In this document: one piece after another, positions 53,810 to 63,287 of the stretch
Numbering within the stretch: the stretch's first letter is position 1
Layout: the number at the start of each line of letters is the position of its first letter
NCBI RefSeq assembly: GCF_963682185.1
Contig: NZ_OY821667.1
Span: forward strand, 3,981,501-4,045,500
Direction of reading: 5' to 3'
DNA: 64,000 bases
Source of the DNA: an uncultured Cohaesibacter sp.
GTDB taxonomy: Bacteria; Pseudomonadota; Alphaproteobacteria; Rhizobiales; Cohaesibacteraceae
Made by a program: the position numbers and the translations under genes
Notes under the pieces: model-generated
Databases searched by the model: none
Seen by the model: the letters and a program-made list of their open reading frames with translations, nothing else
What the model was told of the DNA's origin: nothing

Positions 53810-54793
53810 TCAATATTCCATACGCCACATATAGCGACGGACGGTGAGCGGGTGACCACGGCTGTCGCTGAGTTCAACGGCATAAACGCGCAGAACCAAA
53901 TTGAACATGATCGGCGTCAGATATTCGGCAGCGTCTCCAGCGATGGCTTCAAGGCCGAAATCTTCCGCGTCGAGAACCGTCAGGCGCTTGGAATATTTCT
54001 CAGCGAAAGCCAGTGCGCGTTCATCCATCTTGCGCGCATTGCCAAGGCCCTTGAGAATGATGATCGGCGTGTCGAAATCGGTGATTTCAAACGGGCCGTG
54101 GAAATATTCACCCGAATGGATGCAAGCCGAATGCACCCACTGCATTTCCTGTAGCAGGCAGATGGCGAAGGCATAGGCGGTGGAATGGTTGGAGCCCGAA
54201 GCCATGGTATAGATGACCGGTTCGCGCTTGTGGGATTCCCCAAACTCGGACGCCGCGGCGGCGTATTTTTCCTTCAGCTTTTCGCCCATCTCATGCAGCG
54301 CGGGCACAGCCTTGCTGACCAGCGCATATTTGCTGTTGCCTTCCAGCTTGTCGAGAATGCCAAAGACCAGCAGCAGCAGCATGACCGAATTGTGCTTGCT
54401 GGTTACTGCCAGCGGGTCCCATTCATAAAAGACGGTGTTTTCGGTTGCCTTATCCAGAGGAGAGTCTGCCAGATTGGTCAGCGAGATGGTCAGCGCGCCA
54501 GCCTTGCGGGCATATTCGGTGGCTGCGACGGTTTCAGGGGTGTTGCCTGAATGGGAGCAGGTGATGACCAAGGAGTCCTTGCCAAGGCGCACCGGAGCGC
54601 GGGACAGGAACTCGGCAGAGCTATAGCCATAAGAGGCGATGGATTTGGCCTCGCGGTCAACGACATACTGGCCTTCCTGCAAAAGAGCATAGGACCCGCC
54701 ACATGCTACAAAATAGATTTCACGGATGGTGCCGCGCGCAGCAACCGCAGCGATCGCTTCTTCCAGACCGTAGTTCTTGACTTGATCGTTCAT
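53810..54793 (-). CDS. SIS-domain sugar-phosphate deglycase (FrlB/FraB-like)
   Basis: A 327-residue protein with two SIS domains: IYFVACGGSYALLQ and ITCSHSGNTPETVAATEYAR in the first, and CIHSGEYFHGPFEI (about residues 226-236) in the second, where the catalytic Glu and His of FrlB-type enzymes lie. These enzymes split 6-phosphofructosyl-amino acids into glucose 6-phosphate and the free amino acid. GlmS-type isomerases are related, but the glutaminase domain is missing. The operator copy at 54843-54856 is 50-63 nt upstream. The kinase gene follows after a GC-rich hairpin. Confidence 0.85.
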   Translation of the reverse strand: MNDQVKNYGLEEAIAAVAARGTIREIYFVACGGSYALLQEGQYVVDREAKSIASYGYSSAEFLSRAPVRLGKDSLVITCSHSGNTPETVAATEYARKAGALTISLTNLADSPLDKATENTVFYEWDPLAVTSKHNSVMLLLLVFGILDKLEGNSKYALVSKAVPALHEMGEKLKEKYAAAASEFGESHKREPVIYTMASGSNHSTAYAFAICLLQEMQWVHSACIHSGEYFHGPFEITDFDTPIIILKGLGNARKMDERALAFAEKYSKRLTVLDAEDFGLEAIAGDAAEYLTPIMFNLVLRVYAVELSDSRGHPLTVRRYMWRMEY

Positions 54794-55167
54794 ACCGAAA
54801 TCCTTAGTGACATTATATGATGTCTTGTAACTAATCTGCTATTGAGACCGGTGTCAATATTACAAAACCGGCATTTATTGGCAAGATAAAAGAAAATTTC
54901 ATTCACTTGTTAGGAGAGGCTCACGAGCGGATCGCGTTCGCGGGCTCTTCTGTCAGGCTCACTAAAGCAGGGCGCGTGCAAGAGGTGTAACGCTTGCCAA
55001 TGGGAGATTTGGGCGTGCCAATTACGTTGTGAGCTTGCAGAAACGGTCGGAAGTCTCCTTGAATGGCGCTACTAGAAGGGTGGGGAGAACGCCAGATCTT
55101 CTTGTGGATCATTCGTCCAAATGAAGTGGAAACTGGCCATTGGTGATCGGGTGAGGGAGGCAGAGCT
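54794..55167. other. 374-nt gap upstream of the deglycase gene
   Basis: Contains the second LacI operator (54843-54856) and an AT-rich promoter region for the deglycase operon. Beyond about 54920 it is the 3' side of the MFS gene and shows no gene or clear hairpin. Confidence 0.6.
54843..54856. promoter_or_regulatory. LacI operator TGAGACCGGTGTCA (copy 2)
   Basis: Matches the perfect palindrome at 51602-51615 at 13 of 14 positions. It lies 50 nt before the deglycase ATG, where a repressor would block the promoter. Confidence 0.72.
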
Positions 55168-56442
55168 TTATTGGGTGCGCTCAGGATAGGAACCAATAGG
55201 AGACCCCTCTCGCTCCAACAACAAGCCAAAGCCCAGGGTGCCGACGCCGGATAATGCTAAGAGCAGGCCCAGAGGCCATGCGGTTCCGTCTGCGCACAAG
55301 CCCACCAATCCTGAGCCAAAAATGCCGCCGCCATATTGAATGGCGCCACACAGCGCAGAAATCGCCCCCGCATCATTGGTGCTGCTCTCAAGTGCCCCCG
55401 AAAGGGCGTTGGGCAGGATTAGTCCTGTGCAGGAGACAAACAGGAACATGGGCACAAAGAAACCGAGCGCACCGCCCAGATCAGACCACGCGCTGATCGC
55501 CAGCCACAGCCCGAACAGACAGGCGCCCACTGAACCGGCCCGTAAGCTTGTGAGGCGTCCGATGCGCATCACAAGGCGCGAATTGATGAGGTTGCCAATC
55601 GTGATGCCAACAACGCAGGTGGTAAAGATCAGACCATAGAAGCTGGGAGGAAGCTGGTGATAGTCGATAAAGACAAAAGGCGACCCGGCCACATAGGCAA
55701 ACATGCCAAAATAGTAGAACCCGCAAACCAATGCATGGCTCATGACAGCTCGGCTTTTGAGAAGGCGTCCATAATCAAGCATGGCTGCACCGAGCTCTGA
55801 GAGAGCGGCCCCCTTGCTTGAGGCTCCCTCCCGTCGGCTTGGCAAGGTTTCCGGCAGCGTGAACAGGGCGACGAGTGTGACCAGTCCGATCACGACCAGC
55901 AGAGCAAAGATCATTCGCCAACTGGAGAGCGATACAATCAACGCACCGGCATTGGGGGCGATGAGTGGCGAAATCGTCATGACAGCCATCAGGAGCGACA
56001 TCACCTGTGCTGCCCTATCGCCATCATAGAGGTCGCGCACCATGGCCCGTGATAAAACGATACTGGCCGCAGCGCCGATCGCCTGGATGACCCGCCAGGC
56101 AATAATGCTCGAAACGCTTTGGGCAAGGCCGCAGCCTGCCGAACCGATGATGAATAGAACAATGCCAATGGCAACAGGCAGACGGCGCCCGACGCGATCG
56201 CTGATCGGACCCCAGAAGAGCTGTCCTACAGATATGCCGATAAGGTAACCCGAAATTGTCAGTTCAATGCGTCCGGGTGCAGCTGCCAGATCCTTTGCCA
56301 TTTCCGGCATGGCGGGAAGGTAGAAATCGGTGGAGATCGAGGCAAAAGCCATAAGGGCCGACAAAACTGCCCCTGCATGCCAGAGCGCCGGCTGGGTTGG
56401 CCGTGATCGGGGCGTATGGGCCGCCGTCTTGTCTGAAGTCAT
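55168..56442 (-). CDS. MFS multidrug exporter, Bcr/CflA type
   Basis: A 424-residue, 12-helix transporter. Helix 1 ends with STDFYLPAMPEMA, the Bcr/CflA marker, and loop 2-3 has the MFS motif WGPISDRVGRRL. RVIQAIGAAASIVLSRAMV and NAGALIVSLSSWRMIFALL are also family-typical. The frame extends 11 codons to a TTG at 56475; the ATG at 56442 is more likely, although no strong ribosome site is seen. Members export chloramphenicol, bicyclomycin or cysteine-pathway metabolites; the substrate here is unknown. Confidence 0.9.
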   Translation of the reverse strand: MTSDKTAAHTPRSRPTQPALWHAGAVLSALMAFASISTDFYLPAMPEMAKDLAAAPGRIELTISGYLIGISVGQLFWGPISDRVGRRLPVAIGIVLFIIGSAGCGLAQSVSSIIAWRVIQAIGAAASIVLSRAMVRDLYDGDRAAQVMSLLMAVMTISPLIAPNAGALIVSLSSWRMIFALLVVIGLVTLVALFTLPETLPSRREGASSKGAALSELGAAMLDYGRLLKSRAVMSHALVCGFYYFGMFAYVAGSPFVFIDYHQLPPSFYGLIFTTCVVGITIGNLINSRLVMRIGRLTSLRAGSVGACLFGLWLAISAWSDLGGALGFFVPMFLFVSCTGLILPNALSGALESSTNDAGAISALCGAIQYGGGIFGSGLVGLCADGTAWPLGLLLALSGVGTLGFGLLLEREGSPIGSYPERTQ

Positions 56443-56940
56443 GGGAGGCAGGATGTCCTTTTTGCGCGTCGTCAATTTATAGAACCGACCGTCAGAAAAA
56501 TCCAGTCCGGTGTGATGTCTTATTCCTGATGAGTGGCACGAAAGCAGCTCGGGAAAGCCTCTTTCATTGGCATGCCCGTGACTGGTTCATCTCTCGCTAT
56601 CCAAGATATGAGGTGCTCGCGAAACGAGCGTTTTACACGCATTAAGTTAGTAATTGCAGCATTTAATATTCGAGAAATTACTTATCTTAGGTTGTTAAAA
56701 TCCTTGGTAGAATGAGATAAATTTGGATCATTAAGCGTTTGTTTGTTGATAATTTGACCGGGTTATGTGGCGGAATTTAGGTAAATTATTGAATAAATAT
56801 ATATAGATAGATTCTTAGAAACAATTTGGTTGCAATTTTGTCCCTTATGTTTAAAAAAGATTATAAATTTCAATTACTGGTTTAATAAATTTTAAATTGT
56901 GGGCTGGTTGTGTGCGACTTGGTCCGTGGGGGCGAATTCC
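56443..56940. other. AT-rich 498-nt gap before the Srf operon
   Basis: From about 56640 to 56900 the sequence is strongly AT-rich, with long A and T tracts and a TATATATAGATAGA run. No gene is credible in it. It must carry the promoter of the Srf operon. Such composition is typical of curved, silenced or horizontally acquired DNA. Confidence 0.6.
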
Positions 56941-58881
56941 GTGAGTGGGCAACACACCTTCCTAAAAAGCAACCGATATGGCAGCGAAGAAGAAATCAGA
57001 TTTCAGGGCACGCCGATTCTGGACACCTATGATGAGGGTCTGGACTATCTGGCCGCCCATATGCCGCGCTATGTCAGACTATTCGCATCCCCTGCCGTCA
57101 AGAGAGACGGAGATGGCACACTTCTGACGGTTGCCTGGTATGGCGATGATGTCGGCCAGATGCAGGTTTGGGAGAGCCTCGACCAGACCGGCAAGGTGCG
57201 TGTTGCGGCCGTGTTGCGCGGCTTTCTGAGCGATCTGCTCAACCGCATTCATCGCTTCGATGATCCGCAGGCCCGGATGATATTGGGTTGGCTCAATATC
57301 CTGTCCTTTGACGCAGACATGCTCGTTATCAATGGCCAGCCGGTCATCACCAATTGGGGCATCGTGCCTGCAGGTGTGGCGTCCAGCGCAGACCGGATGG
57401 CGCATCACCTGTTGCATGGCATTGGCCAGTTCCTGCCTGAAAACTATGATCTGACTGATTTTGCGCAATTGATGCTGGACGTTGCCGAAAGCCCATCGGA
57501 TGCTGATGAGCAGAGCGAGCAGCCATCTTCAAGTGGGACCGCGGCTGGTTTGGCAGCCGGAGCCGGCGTGGGTGCCGGTGCGGGCGCAGCCGCTGCGGCT
57601 ATGTCTCTTGGAGATGCCGTGTCATCAGATAGCTCAGCGGCTGAAGGCTTAGAGGCGGCCCATGCCTCCTATCAGAGTGAAGGGGTGGAAGGGGCTGCCT
57701 CTATTGATCCGCTGAAGCTCAAGCAGTCCGACGTGAATTTTGCCTCCGATGGCGCGGAGACCGGAGCGGCCGGAGCTACGGCCAGCGCGGCAGGTGCCTA
57801 TGGTGGCAGGGGAGGCGATTTTTCCGGCGGCAGACGAGGTGAACAGGACGAGCCTCGGGGCCGGATCTGCTGGGTGCCGGTTCTGATTGCCTGCATCGTG
57901 TCCCTGCTTCTCTTGTTGATCGCTCTCATCCCCGGTGTTCTGATCTACCCTTACGGCTCTTCTGCCGCTTCTCTTCTCTCCCAATCGACAATTCGACAAT
58001 CCGAACAGGCGTTACGCACGCGCATCGCCGATTTGCGCAGCCAGCTTTCGCAAAGACGCTGCGTTGCCGCGCCGGGATTGCTGGGGCCGGATGGAGTTTT
58101 GCCGCAAGGGGCCTCTGGGGCTGAAGGTGGTGATCAGCCTGCAGCTGTACCTACAGGGCCTGTTGCGGCGCAATCCCCAACGGATCTGGTACCGCTGCTC
58201 GATCAGGCGACTGTGCTCGTTCTGGCGACTGGTGCCAAGGGGCAGGTGAGCAGCGGGAGCGGCTTCCTGATTGCGCCCAATCAGATCGTCACCAACCGCC
58301 ATGTCATCGAGACAGCCCAGGGCGGACAGGTCTTTGTGATCAACGAAACCTTGGGGGACGTGCGCAAGGCAAATGTCGTGGCCATCAGCAGCACAAGTGA
58401 ATTGGGCGATAAGGATTACGCGCTGCTTGCGATGGAAGGAGCGCCCGCCAACCGCTATTTGCAACTCACCCGCACCATCGGCAAGGGACAGCAGACCTAC
58501 GCGGCAGGCTTTCCGGGGTTCTTCATGGAAACCGACGCCAAATTCCGCGAGTTGCTTGCAGGCGATGCCCATGCCGCGCCGAGTATGGTGTTGACACAAG
58601 GCATCGTGACGGTCTTTCAGGACAGTCCTTCAGGCCTGAAGCTGGTGCTCCATAGCGCGGATATCTCGCCGGGCAACAGCGGTGGACCGCTTGTGGATGC
58701 TTGCGGCAGTGTTGTCGGAGTCAATACCTTCATCAAGACCAGCGATGAAGCCCAGTTGCGCCTTAACTTTGCGCTCAAGAGTGACAGCCTGATGGATTTC
58801 CTCTCGCAGAATGGTGTCGAGGCGACCACTGCGAGCGCACCTTGTCCGTTGGCATCAGCAAACGAGCAGGCAGGGTCGTGA
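56941..58881 (+). CDS. Membrane-anchored trypsin-like serine protease in the Srf operon
   Basis: About 646 residues from a GTG at 56941 (GGGGGCG upstream; the frame is open to another GTG at 56899, and no ATG precedes residue 41). Residues about 25-190 form a cytoplasmic domain related to the N terminus of the next protein (ends VINGQPVITNWG). An Ala/Gly-rich low-complexity linker (about 200-300) precedes one transmembrane helix at about 309-338. The outer part has a coiled stretch with CVAAPG and a trypsin/HtrA-type domain with His454 (TNRHVIE), Asp492 (KDYALLA) and Ser580 (PGNSGGPLVD). There is no PDZ domain. So it would place a protease in the periplasm, tied to a cytosolic SrfA-type domain. 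Confidence 0.82.
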   Translation: MSGQHTFLKSNRYGSEEEIRFQGTPILDTYDEGLDYLAAHMPRYVRLFASPAVKRDGDGTLLTVAWYGDDVGQMQVWESLDQTGKVRVAAVLRGFLSDLLNRIHRFDDPQARMILGWLNILSFDADMLVINGQPVITNWGIVPAGVASSADRMAHHLLHGIGQFLPENYDLTDFAQLMLDVAESPSDADEQSEQPSSSGTAAGLAAGAGVGAGAGAAAAAMSLGDAVSSDSSAAEGLEAAHASYQSEGVEGAASIDPLKLKQSDVNFASDGAETGAAGATASAAGAYGGRGGDFSGGRRGEQDEPRGRICWVPVLIACIVSLLLLLIALIPGVLIYPYGSSAASLLSQSTIRQSEQALRTRIADLRSQLSQRRCVAAPGLLGPDGVLPQGASGAEGGDQPAAVPTGPVAAQSPTDLVPLLDQATVLVLATGAKGQVSSGSGFLIAPNQIVTNRHVIETAQGGQVFVINETLGDVRKANVVAISSTSELGDKDYALLAMEGAPANRYLQLTRTIGKGQQTYAAGFPGFFMETDAKFRELLAGDAHAAPSMVLTQGIVTVFQDSPSGLKLVLHSADISPGNSGGPLVDACGSVVGVNTFIKTSDEAQLRLNFALKSDSLMDFLSQNGVEATTASAPCPLASANEQAGS

Positions 58882-58882
58882 C

Positions 58883-60148
58883 ATGGCGAGAAGCATCAAA
58901 ATCGCCACGACACCTTCTGCCGAGCTGACCCCAATCGGCAGCGCGCAAGAGCGCGACTATGACAGCATCGTGGACTATGTTGCTGCAACCCTTGGGGATG
59001 CGGTCGCCGCTCTGTTCGCTGAGCCGGTGGGGAGCATGGATGGCGCCCGCATTGATTGGTATGTGAAGGCCTTTGGCCGCATTGAGGCGCTTGAAGCGCT
59101 TGAAGAGCCAGAGCGGGCAAACCTGCTGGCCGAACTGCATGAGGCCGAAGAGAAGATCGGCCGTCTGGCGCATGAGCTGCAAGGGGCATCAAACCCGGAT
59201 GATCGTGCGCTGGGAAAGGCATTGGCCAATGCGACCAGCGTGCCGAGTCGTGAGCATATCTATGCCCTCAATGGCCATCCGGTGCTGGTGGCCTGGGGCT
59301 ATCGCCTCAATGATCACAAGCCTATGCGTGGCGGTATCAGCAAGGTCGCGCCGGTCGCGGCCATGGCGAGCCCAAAGGCGCCGCCCCAGATCGTCGAGCC
59401 CCATGTGGCCGAGCCAGAAGGCACACTGGATGACGCGGCCCAAACGCAGCAGTCACCTGTCCATGAGAAGAAGGACTATAAGCGTTGCTGGCTGATTGCC
59501 CTTTTATGGGCGCTTCTGGCTCTGCTCATTGCGGCGATCTTGTATATGCTGCTGAAGGCCTGTTCCATCTCGGCTTTTTTCCCGTGGATCGACTATTGCC
59601 CGGGCCGCTACCAGACCGATCTGGTCAGCCTACAACAGGAAGTGCGCCTTCTGGAAAATGCGCTCGCCTTCAAAAACGAGAATTGCGACGTCGCAGGAAC
59701 GCCTGAAGAACCCATCGCCAATGAGGAGCTGGACAAGCGCCTTTTGGAGCGCAACGCAGGCGATGGCGCCTTGCAGATTTCGCTGGCATGGAACGGCGGC
59801 ACAGATCTGGATCTGATGGTCAAATGCAGCAACAGCCTCATCTGGTTCAAAGAGAAGAATAAGTGCGGGGCAAGTCTTGATACGGATTCAAATGGCCGCT
59901 CCCAAATCACGATGACACCGGTGGAGAATATCGTCTGGCAGACCGAGGATACCATCCCGACCGGTGATCTGCCGATCTTCGTGACCCTGTTCGATTATCG
60001 CGGCCAGCCCCAGCAGAACATCCCTTACACCGTCCGCGTCGTCAGGCGGCAGAATGGTGCCATCACATCGAATTACACAATCAACGGCGTGGCGTCTCGC
60101 TCACAGGTGAAACGACCGATCTTTATCGGTCTCGCCAACAAGCAATAG
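58883..60148 (+). CDS. srfA: SrfA-family protein, single-pass membrane
   Basis: A 421-residue protein. Residues 20-150 share the domain found in the upstream protease (DYVAATLGDAVAALFAEPV; ALNGHPVLVAWGYR). One transmembrane helix is at about 202-224 (LIALLWALLALLIAAILYML). A short coiled coil (240-270) leads to a C-terminal beta-sandwich-like domain (about 297-415) starting LAWNGGTDLDLMVKC, similar to YfaP/DUF2135 carbohydrate-binding-like folds. The ATG at 58883 is 2 nt after the protease stop, and AGGG lies upstream. It is followed 20 nt later by srfB. Srf proteins are named for Salmonella genes linked to SsrB or PhoP regulation; their role is unclear. Confidence 0.78.
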   Translation: MARSIKIATTPSAELTPIGSAQERDYDSIVDYVAATLGDAVAALFAEPVGSMDGARIDWYVKAFGRIEALEALEEPERANLLAELHEAEEKIGRLAHELQGASNPDDRALGKALANATSVPSREHIYALNGHPVLVAWGYRLNDHKPMRGGISKVAPVAAMASPKAPPQIVEPHVAEPEGTLDDAAQTQQSPVHEKKDYKRCWLIALLWALLALLIAAILYMLLKACSISAFFPWIDYCPGRYQTDLVSLQQEVRLLENALAFKNENCDVAGTPEEPIANEELDKRLLERNAGDGALQISLAWNGGTDLDLMVKCSNSLIWFKEKNKCGASLDTDSNGRSQITMTPVENIVWQTEDTIPTGDLPIFVTLFDYRGQPQQNIPYTVRVVRRQNGAITSNYTINGVASRSQVKRPIFIGLANKQ

Positions 60149-60167
60149 CGCTGCAATAGGCAACAAC

Positions 60168-63100
60168 ATGACTATATTCGCTGATATCACTCTGGTTCCT
60201 TTCTCTGGCATTCAATTCGTTGAGTATGGATTCGATCTCAATCAGCTGAACAGCTTTCGCCTGCATTTCATCGAACGCCCGTTTCCACAGGAAGCGACCG
60301 AAGAAGGCGTTCCGTGGAAGCTGCTGGAATCCAATCCCAATGACGATGAGCCAGAACAGGAGCAGATGGATGACATCAGCTACGACATCAATAAGATAGC
60401 GGCTCTTGAGCCCTTTCTGGGCAAGTGGGTGCCAGTGCCCTATTTGCGCCGATTGCCCGGGCGCGGGGCCAATGGCGAGATGATGTTCGATAAGGGCCCG
60501 ACCAACTGGGCGCGCGCCATGGTCGTACGCGATTATGAGAAAAACGGCGATGAAGGCCTCTGGTACAAGGTCATCTTTTCCTTTGATACCGCCCTCGCCA
60601 TGGATGACGCGGACAATGTCACAGTCAATGCCGCCGATGACAGCAGCCAGCTCTATGTGGCTCCGCGCAAGCTCGATGTCGAAAATCCGTGCGAATTTCG
60701 CATGGTCTCCTCCATGGCCAAGAATGGCTGGTTCCTCTCCAACCCGATCTCAATCGATGGCAGTGACGCGCAGCAGGATTATCAGATCTGGGTGGCCGAA
60801 TGGCTCGATGAGCTGTTTGAGGAATATTTGACGAAGCGCTCCAAGGGCCGTCAGCCGCAGCGCAAATATCACCTCGAGCATGCCGCTCGCTGGATTGCTC
60901 TTTTGCAGTTGCTTGACCAGTTGGTTCAGCCCGGCGTGGTGCATTTCGTGGACACGATTTCCGATGCCCGCTCGGTGCGTCCGGTGAATGTGGATCTCAT
61001 TCTCGACGTTGGCAACAGTCGCACCTGCGGCATGCTGATCGAGAATTATCCCAACGAGGATTCTGTCGAGCTCAACAATTCCATGAAGCTGCAGATGCGT
61101 GATATCCAGCGCCCCTGGCAGACATATGACGAGCCGTTTGAAAGCCATGTCACCCTGTCGCAGGCATGGTTTGGCAAGGAAAATCTGTCGCGCATGTCTG
61201 GCCGTAGCGATGCCTTCTTCTGGCCGACCATGGTGCGCGTCGGGCCAGAGGCTTCCCGCATCAAGTCCACCCAGTCAGGGCTGGAATCCATCATCGGCAT
61301 GTCCGCCCCGAAACGCTATTTGTGGGATGTGGCCCCGGTCAACCAGCCATGGCGTTTCCCGCAATCTGACTATTCCGATGAGGGAGAATTGCCACCCGTC
61401 GGCAAGGTGGCGCGCCGCTATCTCAATGCCCATGGCGATGTGCTCTCCCAAGTGCGCAAGGAGCGAGATCTCTTCACCGCGCTCTATCCCAAAAGCAAAC
61501 CGGCCGAATATCAGCGCCCCAGCCAGCAACTGACCTATTCGCGTTCGTCCTTCTACAGCTTCATGCTCTCGGAGATCTTCTTTCAGGCCATGGTCATGAT
61601 CAATGACCCGGCGGTGCGGGCCGATCGTCGCCAGAGCGAAGCGCCGCGTAGCCTTAGGCGCATCATCCTCACTTTGCCCACCGCTTTGCCGGTGCGCGAG
61701 CAGCAGATCATGAAAATGCGCGCCGAGGCGGCCATCAGCTTCCTGTGGGATATCATGAAGTGGAACGAAAACCCGCCTCCGGGTCTGGTGCGTCCTTCCA
61801 TTCATGTGGCGTGGGATGAATCCAGCTGCGTGCAACTGGTCTGGCTTTATGGCGAGATCAGCTGTCGTTTCGGCGGCCGTATCTGCGAATTCTTCACCAT
61901 GATGGGCAAACAGCGCCAGCGCTTCCTGCCCGATGAATTACCAAGTCTCGATACACCGGAAGAGCCATCCCTGCGCGTCGCCAGCCTTGATATCGGCGGC
62001 GGCACGACAGACCTGATGATCACCACCTATTTTCAGGATGATGACCGTGCCATCGTGCCGGTGCAGACCTTCCGGGAAGGGGTGCGGATCGCCGGGGACG
62101 ACATCACCAAGGCGGTGATCGAGCATTGCATCATTCCTGTGCTGGAAGCTGCGCTCACACAACATGGCGTCCGCGATGCGGTGGTTATGCTCAGAGACCT
62201 GTTCCATGGCGATCGGGCCAACATGGCCGAGCATGAAAAGCATGCAAGACGTCAGTTCGTGCAACAGATTCTGGTACCTGCCGCGCTGGGCATCATGGAG
62301 CGCTATGAGAATTCCGGCGAAGACCGCTATGAGGTCATTCATTCGGCAACCATGGCAGAGCTGATCAAGGATTCGCTGTCGGTCTATCCGTCCGTGCAGC
62401 AATATCTTGTCTCCGGCCTGGGCCAGTCCGGCGATGAGCCGTTCGACATCATGTCCATGGCCGTGCCGCTCAACTTCCATTTGGTCTCTGATGCCATTCA
62501 GGAAGTGATGGATGTGGTGTTCGAGCCGGTGGCTGAAGCCTTGGCCCATTTCGATTGTGACTATGTTCTGCTGTCAGGGCGACCTTCGAAACTCTCCGCC
62601 ATTCAGGAGGGGCTGCTCAATCGCCTCGTTATCGGGCCAGACCGGCTGTTGCCAATGGGCGACTATCGCGCGGGCAACTGGTATCCCTTCAGAAGTCGTG
62701 ACAACACCCGCATCGGCGATCCCAAATCCTGCGCAGTGGTTGGCGGCATGCTCTGTTCCTTGGCTGAACACAGCATCACGAACTTCACGCTCTATACCCA
62801 CATGCTTCAGGGCCGCTCGACCACGCGCTATATAGGCGAGCTGGAAAAGGACATGAAGCTGAAGAATGACAATGTGCTCTTCACCTTCGATGAACTGGAC
62901 GATCCCAACGCCGACAATGAAAAGGTGCTCAAGCTCTATACAGAGAGCCTCGTTGGCTATCGCCAGCTGCCCTTTGAGCGCTGGGTGACCTCGCCACTCT
63001 ATCACATCAAGTTGGAAGACAACGGTCCGGCCAAGCCGATCTCCGTCACGCTGGCGCGCGAGATGATGCTCGAGCTGGATGAGGATGAAATGGATCACCC

Positions 63101-63275
63101 AGATGTGAAGGCGGCAAAGCTGATGAATTACGAGGCGACCAAGGAAGATCTGCGCATCGTCGATGCCGTGGATGCCAATGGCGGCGACGTGCAGCGCGTG
63201 GTGTCCATTTCCTTCCGGACCTTCCCATTGTCCCAGAGCGAATATTGGCTCGACTCTGGCATCTTGAACATCTAG
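60168..63275 (+). CDS. srfB: SrfB, large actin/Hsp70-fold ATPase-like protein
   Basis: A 1035-residue soluble protein of the SrfB family. It has the three nucleotide-binding blocks of the actin/Hsp70 fold: phosphate-1 LDVGNSRTCGML at about 279-290, phosphate-2 SLDIGGGTTDLMI at about 606-618, and the adenosine motif VLLSGRPSKLSAI near 800. Residues 1-250 are a family-specific domain. The length is as expected. It lies between srfA and srfC with 19- and 12-nt gaps. The motifs predict ATP-driven conformational change or polymerisation; the biological process is unknown. Confidence 0.88.
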   Translation: MTIFADITLVPFSGIQFVEYGFDLNQLNSFRLHFIERPFPQEATEEGVPWKLLESNPNDDEPEQEQMDDISYDINKIAALEPFLGKWVPVPYLRRLPGRGANGEMMFDKGPTNWARAMVVRDYEKNGDEGLWYKVIFSFDTALAMDDADNVTVNAADDSSQLYVAPRKLDVENPCEFRMVSSMAKNGWFLSNPISIDGSDAQQDYQIWVAEWLDELFEEYLTKRSKGRQPQRKYHLEHAARWIALLQLLDQLVQPGVVHFVDTISDARSVRPVNVDLILDVGNSRTCGMLIENYPNEDSVELNNSMKLQMRDIQRPWQTYDEPFESHVTLSQAWFGKENLSRMSGRSDAFFWPTMVRVGPEASRIKSTQSGLESIIGMSAPKRYLWDVAPVNQPWRFPQSDYSDEGELPPVGKVARRYLNAHGDVLSQVRKERDLFTALYPKSKPAEYQRPSQQLTYSRSSFYSFMLSEIFFQAMVMINDPAVRADRRQSEAPRSLRRIILTLPTALPVREQQIMKMRAEAAISFLWDIMKWNENPPPGLVRPSIHVAWDESSCVQLVWLYGEISCRFGGRICEFFTMMGKQRQRFLPDELPSLDTPEEPSLRVASLDIGGGTTDLMITTYFQDDDRAIVPVQTFREGVRIAGDDITKAVIEHCIIPVLEAALTQHGVRDAVVMLRDLFHGDRANMAEHEKHARRQFVQQILVPAALGIMERYENSGEDRYEVIHSATMAELIKDSLSVYPSVQQYLVSGLGQSGDEPFDIMSMAVPLNFHLVSDAIQEVMDVVFEPVAEALAHFDCDYVLLSGRPSKLSAIQEGLLNRLVIGPDRLLPMGDYRAGNWYPFRSRDNTRIGDPKSCAVVGGMLCSLAEHSITNFTLYTHMLQGRSTTRYIGELEKDMKLKNDNVLFTFDELDDPNADNEKVLKLYTESLVGYRQLPFERWVTSPLYHIKLEDNGPAKPISVTLAREMMLELDEDEMDHPDVKAAKLMNYEATKEDLRIVDAVDANGGDVQRVVSISFRTFPLSQSEYWLDSGILNI

Positions 63276-63287
63276 CGGGGCCGAAAA

